DNA from: Tretioscincus oriximinensis
Lineage: Eukaryota; Chordata; Lepidosauria; Squamata; Gymnophthalmidae
Assembly: GCA_022410635.1 (NCBI GenBank)
Contig: JAJVDF010000967.1
Location: forward strand, 346,755-410,754
Length of the DNA: 64,000 nucleotides
Reading direction: 5' to 3'
Part shown: positions 10,331 to 23,184 of the stretch, piece after piece
Layout: each line of letters opens with the position of its first letter
Numbering within the stretch: the first letter of the stretch is position 1
The notes under the pieces: generated by a model
What the model saw: only the letters and a program-made list of their open reading frames with translations
Told to the model about the DNA's origin: nothing
Database searches by the model: none
Position numbers and translations under genes: made by a program

Positions 10331-12639
10331 TTGCTGGGAAATCATTGATAACATACAAGTGACATCTCTACATATATAATAGCATTAATATAATTAATTT
10401 AATGTACTTACTTGAACATATTCTGTACATTAATGTATTCAAAAATTCCTTCAATCTGTAGTTAGCGTTTTCCTAGCACAGACCAAACTGAAATAAAATT
10501 TCGTCCTTGCTCTGTTTTGGGACTGTATTCAGATTTGGTAGAAATGAATTATTTTTCATGGTTAAATAGTAATTTGTAGTCTTCCGTGAAAAACGTGTCT
10601 CAGAAATTTCAACTGGTATTATGTTGCACTGGCCACAAAGCATCCCTACTCCATTGGTAATTCCNCCTGGAAGGGAATTTTATGGTTCTAATATGCATTA
10701 GAGAGGGTGGTCACAGTGGTATGTGGCAGCCACCATCTCTGAGTTCCTTTTTGGGTTGATTGATTTAAACTGCACGGATATGTACTCTTACACACTTCAT
10801 ATTGCTTTTGATATCTTTTCTGATGATAAGACTTTTGCTTCTTGACAAAGCTGATAATAGTTTGTTCCTTGCAGAAAACTCAATACTTCCGAGTAGAACA
10901 TGTATATTGAATGACATTAAAGAAAATAAACAATTTTACTTGAATACTTTTAATGTACATAATATTCATCTCACAAATCCCGGTTGCTTTTGGGAACATT
11001 CACCCTTGCCAAGATTTATGGTATTCAGCCTGAAACATGATAGTCTTCCTACTACTTGACAGATGTAAAATTATATATGAAAAGACATGCACTGTGTATA
11101 TTGAATTGCATTCATTAAAATCATATTTTGAAATGTAAGTTAAAACATTGTCAAACTCTTACTGTGTTTATGTATGTTTCTCAAGGTGTCTTCTTGGGGT
11201 GGATTTATTCAAATGAAGATGTTCAGTCATCAGAATACGATGCAGTTTATATAACTGAAATTAACATTTCTTTTGTAGTTTTTGTATTTTGAATAATTAT
11301 CTTGTTAGTTGGTGCAACAGCTTGAAAGAATACAAATTAATTTCAAAACACTATGTGTTGTGACAGAATCAGATTTTTAAAGTGGAATATTATAAATAAA
11401 GCCAGTAAGTACAGTCCTAATGTTTGGTGGATAAACCATAAATTTTCATTGCTGTGAATTGGAGGAAATAAATACAGGTGGTGGGAGGAGTTTAACTGAC
11501 TTTCCAAAACTACAAGAGGGCATAGAGTTCCTAAATAGTATTCTTCAGTTGAAATCAGAACTTTAGCTTTTTTTAGGTTTGTTTGATCTATTTTTGTGAC
11601 TTATGTATTAAATATATATGCTTGACTACAACATTGCTAGATGCATGAGGATGAAATAATTCACTATTAACAAAGATTGGCTTAGAAATTGATAGATTTA
11701 GCAAAGAAAGTTAAATTATAATTGATCAGAAAGAAAAGATTGGTATCACTTTATTTTTATTGCATTTTCTCTGAAAGAAAAAAATATTATAAGAAACCTT
11801 AATATTTTCTGTTTTCTCTCTCTTTTCCTTAATTTATGTTTGATATACGTTGCAGTCAGCAACCAAAGATAGAAGGCTACAAGTAAGGATCATTTGTAGT
11901 GATACAGTAAAAGGTCCTTTCCACATGGGGTATTGTCTATTTCTAGAAAGGATTCATTATAAAGTAGCCACACCNATATTAGCATATTGTCTATCCTTTA
12001 TTATTCTACTGGAAGATATTGAGACTAACTCTTCTGGTATGTCAGGGACCCTAGTGTGGAACAGAGGGCTGTGTGTGGAATACACATTGTTTCCTGTTTT
12101 TATGTATGGAAGGCCTGTTTGGATGATACATCATTGAGTACTACTGAAATTATCATCAGAATTCCAAAGAGCAGTAATACTGGAGAAAGGAGGAGTTCCT
12201 TTAGACTGAGGCTGGAGAGAGGTGAAAAGTATAGACAAAGAAAGACAAATTGAATCTGGATTAAATTAGATGGGTGTGATCAAATAAAAAAAAATGTACC
12301 GAGTCATTTTGCCTAAGATCAGATTCTAAGTCTAACTGTCTTCAGGAGAGCGATGTAAATGTTAACTTCATGTGTACTGTATATAAAGATAGCACGTTTC
12401 CACAAAGTACAATAAATGCTTATAATTATGAATGAAAGCATAGAATTTGTACATGAAATGTAAACGTTGGCTTTGGTTTCCCACTATGAAATTCTTTGAG
12501 TGAGAAAAGGGTTGCACTATTACAGTGAGTCCTTTTTTGCCGCTGCCTTCTTTTTTTTAGTATTGTTANGAGAATTACTGCAGTCCTAATCCAAACTGAA
12601 TTCCCATGTTTGCTTTCAAGATAAAATAGTAACAATAAG

Positions 12640-13270
12640 TAGACAGCTGTGTTTTGTATGAGAGGGCAGAGGAATGGGATGAACGGAACAATTCATGCTT
12701 TGCCTTTGTGGAACAGGGCTTGGTGGCATCAAAAGGAAGACACATGTTGCCACTTTATTCTTGCTCCTGCCCCATTGAAGAAGCTGGCAGTGCATGTACA
12801 GCTCAGACTATGTATTTAATGTACAGTTTAGCCGCATAGCTGCAGCTGTACATAATGAGCCATAGTAGTTCATAGTTTCAAAGGAATCTGCCCATATCAG
12901 TTCGTTTACATTCATGAGCCTTTGTGGCATCTGAAGGCTAAAGAGCTGCTGTCACCCTTCCAAAATAATAGGAGAGAAATCATTTGTTCCCTTCCGCTTG
13001 CTATGCCCTGCCTTTGCCTTAAATCTAAAATAAAATAATGCCCCTTGAAAAGAAGAAGAGGCAGTGACACTAGTGCAATAATATTTAATTGAATGAGTCT
13101 ATTTCAAACTCTGTAGCGGCTCTTTCCTTCACTATATTTATTTGCTTGGTGAAGATAAAGAAAAATACAGCAGGAAGCGGCAAGCAACAAGTTTATCAAT
13201 TTGAGCAGGCCAACTGCACAACTAAATGCATGTGAAACTTAACAAATCCCTTGGGGAAGCTGACTGTAAG
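12640..13270. other. Candidate conserved non-coding element
   Basis: Repeat-free complex sequence with balanced composition compared with the flanks, containing AT-rich homeodomain-like cores such as 'aataatatttaattgaatga' near 13078. It has no coding signal. It is suggested only by its contrast with the surrounding decayed AT-rich DNA. Confidence 0.25.
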
Positions 13271-13962
13271 AATTTTCTAGTCTGTGTCGAGTTACTGAGG
13301 TACGACATGGTGGATTGAACTTAATGCCTTAGGCAAGCAGAGTCAAATAGAGACAGTTTAAGATTTTGCTGTGCTTGTGGAGGGATCTGCTAGCAGTTGT
13401 CTAAATGAAGCTTTCAGAAAAGAATATATCGCTATCATGAGCTTTTCCTTTGAATATTTCAGTGAGTTATTCTCGTTTAAAAGAAATCCTAGTAGGATTT
13501 CCTATGTGCAAGTTTTGTATAGCTAAGAAAAGANGGGGTTATTCTTTCCCTTTGTGGATGAACTAAGAGACCATAGGAAAAGATCCTCAATGTTGTGGCA
13601 TTTATTTTGAAAGGATATTTTGTCAAGTATTCCAAGCTTCATTGCTGAATCCCTNTCCAATATGGGATTGACCTTCTTTTGACCTGTGATATAGTATTGT
13701 GCTGTAATTTGCAGGCACATGCTTTCAGATGGACCTGCTCTGCATTTGCATCTTGTCATCTTTCCTCTTATTTCTAGTGAGATTTTTCTTTTGTAATGCC
13801 CCCCAAAAAATTTTTTTAAAGAACAAAAAATGAAGTCAGATTTTGTTAAGTCACTATGGGGGTTTGTTGGGTTTTTTGCTTATAATTTTGTAATCTTAAA
13901 AGAATTTATTTCTTCAACATTATTATATGCTTTAAGGGGGAGTAGATAAAAGCTTTTTAAGG

Positions 13963-14004
13963 CTCTGTTTGCATAGGCTCAGTAACGTGTTTTAGGGATC
14001 TACT
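13963..14004. repeat. Half-copy of a palindromic repeat family
   Basis: 'ggctcagtaacgtgtttta' followed by 'gggatct' matches an arm of the palindrome at 40721-40822. Only one arm is recognisable here. Confidence 0.5.
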
Positions 14005-14633
14005 ACATTAGTATTGCATTGTTTGGGCAGGCAGCTAAGCAGGCAGGAACAAATAAATTGTAATTAATGCTCTGAAGATTCACTGCTGTGAATAATAATT
14101 TAATGTGAGAAACAAATATTTCTAGCTATTCAAGAACATTGAAACTAATGGGAAGTTGTGCAAGAGGCAGGCATAATAGCTAAAGGGGCAGACCTTGTGC
14201 TGCCAATCTCTGTTTTGAGCTATCATTAATCAAAGTCTGTTTTAGTATAATAAAAGAGACCAGTTCTGGTCCTTCTGTCACTATATATAAAACCATTGGC
14301 AAATTAGCAAGTTCTAAAAGTGTGAAAGTGTTATCCCAAACACAAGCAACTGAAAGGACAATAGATAAATGTTTCATTCAGGTGACAGGAAATAAAATCC
14401 ATACAAAGAATCAGTGGTTGCTTTTTCACATAGTTNAAGTGTTGTCTATGGCAGATTCCACATTGGCAATACACCAGGCCAGCAAGTATACTAAGAGCTT
14501 CTATTGCGTGCCATTCACTCTTAAGGGAAGCAACAGATGACATCGCCCTTAGATTGCATCAGTGGCTAGATGGAAAGTTTGTAGGATGTTTGATCGTCCA
14601 GGATACCAACCAATACAAAATTTCCTTGTTTGG

Positions 14634-14763
14634 CTTTGTCACACATACGCTTTTAAACCATCTTCTGCCCTGAAGCACTGGACTGAAAACCAGGAAAACC
14701 TTTTTTCCCTTTTCAGTCCAGTTCTTCAGTTGAAGATGGGTTAAAAGCATATATGTGACCACA
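14634..14763. mobile_element. 130-bp palindromic MITE
   Basis: Two arms of roughly 60 bp are near-perfect reverse complements: 'cgcttttaaaccatcttct' ... 'ctggactgaaaac' on the left against 'ttttcagtccagttcttcag' ... 'gaagatgggttaaaagc' on the right. Matching continues outward through 'gtcacacata' / 'tatgtgacca'. Related sequence occurs at 29955-30090 and 50980-51045. Confidence 0.75.
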
Positions 14764-15493
14764 GCAGTTAAAACTATTCCAAATTTATATATCATATAAT
14801 TGCTAAAGTCTTGAATAATGAGTAGGAACATTAAAAACAACAAGAAGAAAAATCATATTTAAATTAAACAGAAAAAACAGAAAACAAATGAACCAATTAT
14901 GGAATTAAGGGCTGATCAAAAATAAATTAGTTCAAGATGTTCTGAAAGACAAAGAAAGTGCTGGCATATCTACACTTTCAAAGTTTGTTTGTAAGGCCAT
15001 GGGAAATCACACTTCAAGTTGCTGTTAGCTCTCATTTATTTCCTCTATTTATAGCTGCCCCTTTTATTATAGTATATTGTCAAGTTAGCCTAATTCAATA
15101 GAAAGAACTATAGACAAAAATCTAAATGCCCCCAAAATCTTAGAGATCAAGAAACACATATGGTATATGCCTAGTAGACATGAGACCAGGTTTCACATAA
15201 ACGTTGATATGGTAAATGAATTGAATCCGTTGAATGGATTCAGAAACAGAACAAAAACACGGATAGANAGAAGAAATAACTAGAAAGAAAATGCATCAAA
15301 GAAATGACAAAAAAGCACATGCCGGGGTCTGATAAGGTGATCTCTCCTTATGGAACCCCCTGATGCAGACATTCAAACAGTTGCCGAGGTTAAGGGGCCG
15401 ATGCACTTGCCTTATGTTAGGGACTTCAGAGTTGCTGTGAGTTTTTGTCTGCTGCTTGACAAAATATTAGCACATTAGTAAAATTAAGCTGTT

Positions 15494-15596
15494 ACGGTAA
15501 TGCAGCGGGCTCTAGTCCCTTGTCCACCTTGTTCCCATCACACCCATGTAAAGGGAGGGTAGATGGGAGGAGGAAGTGTGTGATGGAATACTGCCA
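15494..15596 (+). repeat. Short copy of the foldback repeat family
   Basis: It starts 'acggtaatgcagcgggctct', nearly identical to the start of the repeat at 223, but lacks the long pyrimidine run. A purine-rich patch with 'gggagggtagatgggaggag' follows at about 15552, then a CR1 remnant abuts. Confidence 0.45.
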
Positions 15597-15665
15597 CCTT
15601 GGAGGCAGTATCAAGACATCCGCCCTAGTAGCTGTTTATACCCTTGACTTCCATGAACTTATTTT
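15597..15665 (-). mobile_element. CR1 LINE fragment (3' UTR side)
   Basis: About 70 bp matches, with substitutions, the stretch at 7048-7115 in the longer CR1, including 'tatcaagacatccgccctag' and 'tttatacccttgacttccat'. Confidence 0.65.
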
Positions 15666-16811
15666 ATTGCTCTTATTATCAGTAGCCCTATTTAATTTTT
15701 CTGGATTTTGATCTGTTTTTTGACAATCTCCTTAAAATCATAGCTCAGCAGCAGGAATGGCAATGAAATGAAGGGAAAATACTGTATATGTNAAAGAAGT
15801 CACTATTAGTATAGCTGTAAATACAGAAATTAAAAGTGTTCATTATGTGCTTGATCTACATGTTTTCATGGTCCAGAAGGTGAACTCTCTCTGAAGTATT
15901 GAGATTTTTTTTTACTAAAATTCACTAGCCCGTGCAAATAAACTCTTGTGGCTTTTTCTTCAGCTGGCAGAAGTCAAAGGTAGATTACCTGTCAGAAAAG
16001 GCATGTTTCTTCCTCTCTTGGTGTGACAGTCTAAAATGCTGAAGGACAGATCATTCATCAGATATAGAAAAATAAGAAAGAGGAAGCATTATTTTTAACG
16101 TGCCCTTGTGCAGTCTGGGCAGTAGAGATTTTACAGAGACAAAGCAGTAACGTAGAACTGACTAAGGAACACACAATGGCCATACAGTTTTGATGACGGG
16201 TAATGCAATGTATAGGTCTGGCCCAGCCAACTGAGCATGGAACGGGGTATACGTATGGTTGCCACGGGCAACATAATTGTATAGTGAGTTTTTCTATCAG
16301 GAACCATTATAAGTAATAGTACTTATAAGATGGTATATATAAAACATAGGTGATGGTCTAGATTCAGTCTGTGCATACTAATAAATGTATTGTTGAGGTA
16401 TTGTGGAAAATCTGGCATTATAATTTTCATAGTTACTACAATGTGGCACCCCAATGTTCCAATATAGATTCCCCTTTTTTTCTTCTCCACATGATATCTG
16501 CTTGTGATTTGCTCATAAAAAACGTTGATCACTGATATTTTAAGAGAAAATTTCTAAAACTGATATAATAAACTTTGGGGTTTGCAGGTAAATTTGGAAT
16601 TTGGGAGAATATGCCTTGGATCATTTTTCTAGCTTCTTTCCTCCAGACAATACTGTTAATTCCTCTTAAACTGAAGGATGTGCTTAAATGGCAACATTTG
16701 AACTTACATCGTTTTGATATCTGTCAACTGTTTCTCAAGGGACATGGACAGGCTTGCCTCAAATATCTGAAGACATTCCAACACTCTAAGAGGTGTGAAA
16801 TAGTGGTGGTA

Positions 16812-16990
16812 ATGTAACATGGCCTTTTCCGTTACTTTGGAACAACCTCCCAGAAGAGGTACATAAAGAACCAATACAATATATGCCATTAAGGCATTTT
16901 TAAAACATGTTACCTCATACTGGCCTTTGATGTTTATCACTCTGAATATTGACCTACTGGGATGGAAGAGTTATATTTTATGTATGTTTT
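16812..16990 (+). mobile_element. L2 LINE 3' end fragment
   Basis: It encodes, with frame breaks, the characteristic L2 C-terminus: a block equivalent to 'W-N-x-L-P-E-E' ('ggaacaacctcccagaagag'), then 'ggcatttttaaaacatgtta' and 'ctggcctttgatgtttat'. The upstream segment (16570-16811) is not recognisably L2. This is an old copy with no intact tail. Confidence 0.6.
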
Positions 16991-17983
16991 ATAATTGTCA
17001 CAGAACTTATTATTGTACTGAATATGTGATCCATGTTCATTCTGAATCCATAAGTAACTCAGAAAGGAGATTTTTTATCATTCCAAGACTAATCAATAAC
17101 TTAGCTCATCAGAATGTTTGTGATACATGTGGTTCCTAAATTAATTTGTACTATTACTTATAAATTGCCAGGCAAGCTTATTTTAAAAAAATCTCCAATG
17201 AGGTATCATAGTTTAAGCAAATTTGCAGATACACCTCATTAGCCAGAACACAAAATACTTAATCAGAAGTTGGAGGGTTAGATTATAAATGTGCTGAATT
17301 GTTGTCCTCTTCAACATCAACTTAAATGATTTATAATTTCATTCCAGTTTGTCTGTTTGCACCAACTCAGTGGTGCATTATATGGATCTCTTACTACACA
17401 TATACGACACATTAGATGTGTTGTGGTTGATTTCAAAAGCACATTGCTGCAGCCTGTTTTATGAGGCTATGACTAGGTTGACTTGCTCAGAAATACACAT
17501 GCATGAAAGAGGTAGGGATATGGATTCATTTGTGGAGTGGTTGTACTTCAGAAGTAAGTACTGTTTTGGTGGTGTTGAATTTCAGTGCTTCAACTCCTCA
17601 TTAGATTCTGAATATCTCCTTGCTGTCCCCATCTTTCTCCTTCCCTGGGACTAGGGACCCAAGTTCAATTATGTAAGTATTTCTGTGCCAAATGAAGCTT
17701 TGTGGCTAATTGCCTCAGACAAGCGTAAGAGATTATCATTCCCTAAATCCCACATTTTGATCTGTGCAACATCTGGTTCTACAAGGTGTATAGCTGAGTA
17801 TGGAGAATGGGAGTTATGCACATTGTATTGAGTCAATAGGGAAGCTATACAGAAGTAGTGAAACAGAAAGATGTCATGGGCATTCTATGATGTCTTACAA
17901 ACTTTTAATATGAAACATGGACCACAGGAGTGCCCTACATTAATAAGGAAGTTGGAATGCATAGTAAAATACAGTAAAATAGA

Positions 17984-18230
17984 TAGTATTGGCATAATTG
18001 AAACCTAGTGAACGAATAAAAACCAGTAGCATACAGTATTCCCATGCTACAAACTGTACAGGAAAGGGTGAAATCGAGATGGTGCAGCCTTGTACATTGA
18101 AGAAGAAATAGAGTCTCAATAAATGGAGTCTATTGGTGAATCTGACATATTCACAAAGGTGTTGTGGATAATAATACCAGGTCAGAAAAAGCATAATATT
18201 AGGAATGTGCTATTGGCTTCCTAATCTAAC
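17984..18230 (+). mobile_element. CR1 LINE fragment, endonuclease region
   Basis: This 250-bp segment aligns by eye with 47437-47685, the CR1 endonuclease coding region: 'attggcataattgaaacct' here against 'attggcataactgaaacct' there, then the segments ending 'tgctattggcttcctaatc' and 'tgctactggcctcctaacc'. It has frameshifts and stops. It is an isolated internal CR1 piece, truncated at both ends. Confidence 0.82.
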
Positions 18231-18536
18231 ATTTTTAAGTAATCTGATTGCACAGAGACCAACTGGTGTTCACCTACAACCCCCCAGTATAGTTTTCCTC
18301 AAATGGATCAAATAAACGTATGAAACAAGTTAGAAAACCCAAGCAAAATCCATTGAAACACTCTAAAGTAACAATGGATACTACAATGTTACGTTCTGCC
18401 ATAAGTATATGAAATCATAATGTGACAGACAAGGTTGGTAGGACTGTTGAATCTGTTTATTATATTTTCCTACTCCACACCTGCTTTTCATTTTTATGGG
18501 TCTCCCAGAGGGCAGTTGTGATACAATGCAGTATAC

Positions 18537-18802
18537 AGAGGTGGGTTAACTTTGGGGGGTTGAGGGCCATTTTGTAGACACACCCTCTTCCCACATGGCC
18601 ATTCCCCATTCCTAAGCCCTGTCCCCTTTCCAAGTCCCCTCCTTTTCCCAAGCCAGAATTCTCTGCTGTTGGCATCTGTGCATTTTGGGGGCTAAAATGG
18701 GGGAAATCTTCTGGTCCCGGGGCCTTCTGGTCAGTGGAAGAGCCACACTCAAGGGGCCAAAGAGCCACATGTGGCTCCCGAGCCATAGTTTGCCTAATCC
18801 TG
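18537..18802. mobile_element. hAT-like MITE (266 bp) with 8-bp duplication
   Basis: The perfect 8-bp direct repeat CAGTATAC flanks it (18529-18536 and 18803-18810). The termini are (C)AGAGGTGGGTTAAC and, reversed, CAGGATTAGGCAAAC. The right side contains the block 'gagccacatgtggctcccga', which recurs in vertebrate hAT elements. No transposase frame is present. The exact end is ambiguous by one base because the flank ends in C. Confidence 0.78.
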
Positions 18803-19449
18803 CAGTATACTATATTGTGATGTAATGATGGTATGGAAAAAAGGAGCTAGAGCAGAGCATGCCATTCTTGTTCCTCCTTTCTATTAACTTTCTATTTATT
18901 GAACTGAGCTAAGAATAATTATGTTCATCTTTATGTAACAGTACAATTTTCTGGTTTATGTAAGTTANGTAACAGCTACCTGCATTGCTACAGCCCGATT
19001 CATACAAATGGCATATTCTAAATGGCAGTAGCAATGTCTGTGTTTAAACAAGCGCTTCTGCAACCATCCTTGCAATGTTGTCAGTCACATCTCTGTACTG
19101 CATTCTATTAGTTATTTCAGTAGCACAGTGTTCAGTTTATCTTAGGAAAATGCATGTGCTTTTATATGCTATGTCTTGGAGGGATTGAAATCCTGTACCN
19201 TTCAATTTCCACAAATTGAATAAAACAAAAAAGTATTTAGATTTGTCCATCACACTCGTGACTTTTTCCCATTATGACTNTATGGCAATGCATGTACTAT
19301 AATACCGTGGCTGAATATTAAGCTTTTTCCTTTTTTGATCGAGGTTATTTAAGCTGATGGATATGACCAATTTTTTTCTTGTATTTCATTTATTATCTGA
19401 GTGGCATAAATCGAGATTTTGGAATGGAAGTGGGGAAATAAAAGCAATA

Positions 19450-19700
19450 TATTTATGTATTTGTACTTATATCCTGCCCTACCTGAAAGTCCCAGGGAGG
19501 CCAACCAAAGGGTGGTGCACATAGCTTTTGTTGCTTTCTCCACAACAGACACCCTGTGAAGTAGGTGGGCCTGCGAGAGTTCTAAAGAACTGTGATTGGC
19601 CTAAGGTCACCCAGCTGGCTTTCATGGAGGTGTGGGGAATCGAACCGGAAGACTCCCTGATGCGAGTCCAACACATTAACCACTACACCAAATTGGCTCT
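19450..19700 (-). repeat. Sauria-type tRNA-derived SINE, near full length
   Basis: Read on the minus strand it begins with a tRNA-like head. The A-box-like TTGGTGTAGTGG is at 19680-19691 and the B box GGTTCGATTCC at 19636-19646. The tRNA-unrelated body includes 'gggtgacctt', 'acagggtgtctgttgtgg' and an A/T-rich end ('tataagtacaaatacataaa'). Order and spacing match the squamate Sauria SINE. The polymerase III boxes are still close to consensus, so this is one of the better preserved copies. Confidence 0.88.
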
Positions 19701-20529
19701 ATATCCATAGTAGCCAATTTCTTTTCTAATGCATTTCCCCCTATCACTTATCATCCTGGGATCTAACTGAGAATTGATAAAGTTCCTTATTAAAACTGTA
19801 TGGTTGGATGACTGTATTGATAATAAGTCACATAGAACAATGAAACTGCACGTCCATATGCACTCTTGCCATCTCTCTCTTCAAGTTGTGATTTCATTCT
19901 ACATTTCAGTTCGATGTTTGCTACCTCCTTGTCCCAGCTTTCTTGACCTTGACATTCTTTTTCTGTTGCTTTGCCTGGGCGTTGATAAAGATGAACAAGG
20001 CAAAAGGCGCAAATAGCCATTATATTATCTCCCAATTTTCCTTCCCTCTTGAGGATCTGATTAAGCTGGTCCCCAGAACTAATCCATGAACATTCAAAGA
20101 TTGAAAATGTGATTGGTTTTATTCTGGGGCCATTTGAACAACTTGTTCTTTATCTCACTGGTGTAAAGCATCTGTGATCCAAGTTAAGTCTCCGATCTCA
20201 GCTGTGTGTTCCTAGCTCTGGACTTTGTTCAATAAAAAGAGACTTAGCTACAACAGTAGACTTCAGTGTTTCCTGCCAACCTTGCCTTCCTACTCAGCTC
20301 TTACCCTATTTCCTCTTGGGTGTCCCAAATTTTCTACATTTAAACTTCAATGTACATTCTGTGACCTGGAATTAATGCATATTAATTTGCTACACCATAG
20401 TTGGATCAAAGGTTTTTGTGTCTGAAATAATTGCCTTTGTTGACCTTAAGAATTCATTATAGATCATTACCAAATAATAGGTATAGTGTTAAGATNACTT
20501 TATCATTAGGATAACATAAGAATGAATAC

Positions 20530-20660
20530 AACTGATTAGTTTATTTATTTATTTAGTGATTTATAGTTTGTCCTTCAATGGTATCAGGGCAGGTAACAGG
20601 TTAAATAATGCTAATAATAAAAATGCATGTTAATAAAACATTTTAAAAGATCCATACAGT
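20530..20660 (-). mobile_element. L2 LINE 3' tail
   Basis: The T-rich tail 'tttatttatttatttagtg' is followed by the reversed terminal block ('ggtatcagggcaggtaacag') and then 'aataataaaaatgcatg', matching the other minus-strand L2 tails at 36568 and 39444. Decayed. Confidence 0.55.
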
Positions 20661-23150
20661 CTCTCCATCAAACCCATCCTGCCTCCCTGGAAGGACAGAG
20701 CATAGTTTTCCAACTATAAGATGCTGAACTTCTGAACTTTGCATGATCAATAGAACTGTCTAAATCTATATCACATCTTTTGTAAGGTTGACTGCTGCTA
20801 CTCTTTTAGGCATGTAAAAGACCTCCTTCCTGAACACATGCATCTATGCATTCTTCTGCCCAATTTGTGTTTGTCAGATTAAGTTTTATATTGAGTGAGA
20901 ACCACATGAGTACAATGGTATCACTGTGTGTGAGTTTATTTTTATTTCTCGAGTCTGTATTATGGCCAGTTGGTATGATGTTGCTGAAAAGCATTGACAG
21001 CCTGCAGAACACCATGGGGCAGATGGAAGTTTCACTTTCATACCGTTGAGCTGTGCTTCACCCTATTGCACATGGAAGTATAGGTTTCTATGATGAAAGC
21101 AAGGCTTCCTGTTGGTTACTTGCTTTGCCTCTCCCCCTATATTGGTACCAATCTGTGAACCACTGCTGTTTAGATGTGATTATATCCCACTCAAGTGAAA
21201 TTTCTGGATAAGCTCATACTGTTCTTTATTGTTAAATGTTGTAAAATTCTCTTCCATCTGACTTTGGAACTTGCACAGTCTACAGATATTTGCAAATTTA
21301 GAGGAAGGCTTCCAATCTTTACTCTCAGCAGAAGCCTAACAAACTGGTGCTAAAGTAAACTCCTTTTCTTCCTTGTTTAGAAAGTCTGACTTGGCAGATG
21401 TATTATTAAAAAATCAATATTTCCCTACAAGTCAATATGACCTGTCTGACAACCAGAGGAGCAGGACTACTTATAATATGCAATTATTTGCCTCAGCCAA
21501 ACAAAAATAATAAAAAGGGCTTGAAGATGGTCCAGCAGATCATCTGGACTGCACTTTGGTTTCAGTGAATATTTGGTATTTAGGGAGTATGGGAATTGGA
21601 CTGAACTGAAAATTAGGTTGTTGAATTCTGGCAAGAAAACAGTCCAGTACTTTAGTCATAATAGCTTAATAGCAAAGGTAAGATAAATCAAATGCACTTT
21701 TTTGTTTAAATGCAATACTGAAATTTTTAGGAACATGGTTTAAAAGGAAGGGATGACAGCATGTTAAAAATGAAAAGGGGAGGGTTATATTTTAAGAAAG
21801 GAATATACTGCAAACCCACTGTGGGACCTTATGACAAAAAGCAAGATATAGATGTATAAATAAAATGTTTCTGTGATACAAACAGTTTCAATAAACTATA
21901 TTTCAGAAAAAAATAAGAATTANAAAAGGTTTGAAAGGAATAATTTAAAGTAATTAAGGTTTATAGGAGACCTGTATGGAGAAAGATTGAATTTGTGTCT
22001 TTTAAAATTTTAAAAGAGACATTTTGAGAGAGATTTATAAAAATATGGATCGTGAGTTGACAGATAGGACAGAGATACATTTTTCTTTCCTTCTCAAAAT
22101 ACCAGAGCAATGAAACTCAATTTTGGCAGAATCTTTCTTTATGCACCACATAATTGAAATTTGGAATTCACTATCACAACATTTGGTTCAAAAGTAACTT
22201 GAGTTTCAAAAAGCTTGGATAAACTGATGGGCCGTCTTGTGATTTCATTGAATCCAGGATTATTTATTTCCAGATCACATCTTAATTTGCATCAGCTTCA
22301 ATTCATTTTCCGAGAAAGAGAATATTAGCAAANTAGTGATTAATTAACAGATTAAACTCTAATACTAGTAAACCTAAAACAATCAAAAACAGGAAAGATT
22401 AAAAGACCAAGCAATACTTAAGCCCTGATTGTATTTAACTTTAAATCCAGCACCAGTCCACTATCAGAATGAAAGAACAAAGCAACAAACTGACAAGCTG
22501 TTTCCTTTTCACATTATCTAACTAAAGTGGGTTTCCTGAGTTAGAAAATGCCAAAATCTTACTCTTGATTGTAGGCATTCTGTTTTGCTGTGTACTTTTC
22601 TTTTTCCCTGTCAGGCTTCCAGCATGCTGATTAGTTTTCTAGAATCAGGGGAACCCAAAGACTGCCATTTTGTTTTTAGATTTTCTAATAATTGCACAAG
22701 CTCCTTAGTGATCATCTTCAGTGCAGACAATTGTTGGCACTTTTTTCTCTTTCATGTCTTTAGTTTCAGGGCTTTTACCCCTAGTTATTTGATCTTGACC
22801 AACAATAGTTTGGATATGGACTGCATTCCAAGCTGCCAAACTGCAGCATCAGGGCTGCCCTCATTGACAGAGCTGACATGAAGTGGATGTCATGTGTGCT
22901 TGAGATCAATGTTACATATAACAGCAATTCAGCCTTTGCATCTTCTACATTGTTCTACTTCTAGTGTACATTAAGTTGCTTAATGCAAATGCATGTAGCT
23001 AACCCATATCAAAATAATTCACATTAGCTAAAGTATTTTAGGGCAACTCGTGCAAAAAAGCCCATCCTTCCAAGTATCTTGCAAAAGAAACACACAGGCT
23101 TCAGAGGGCTCCAATTTCACATTTTATAGGACAGACAGAATTAAGCNCAC
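20661..23150. other. Unique AT-rich sequence, no gene seen
   Basis: About 2.5 kb with no recognised repeat or exon. The stretch 22260-22570 is somewhat more complex in texture, but nothing supports a function. Confidence 0.4.
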
Positions 23151-23184
23151 TGCCTTAGGGCTATAGTGGGCTCTAGCATATTAT

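Larger units (their letters stand above)
9433..13960. other. Unique sequence, no gene recognised
   Basis: About 4.5 kb without a recognised transposon or exon. A (CCCT)n patch lies near 9643-9658. The stretches 9900-10330 and 12640-13270 are less AT-rich, more complex and repeat-free, and are listed separately as conserved-element candidates. Frames up to 95 codons exist but have no domain signature. Confidence 0.45.

Noticed and set aside
11850..12253. Two overlapping frames of 95 and 65 codons
   Set aside because: AT-rich sequence with an N in frame, no domain and no conserved splice context.
16575..16817. An 80-codon plus-strand frame upstream of the L2 end
   Set aside because: It is not similar to the L2 C-terminus and has no recognisable domain or splice context.
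19636..19691. A functional tRNA gene
   Set aside because: The A and B boxes belong to the SINE head. The sequence does not fold as a full tRNA and continues into the SINE body.
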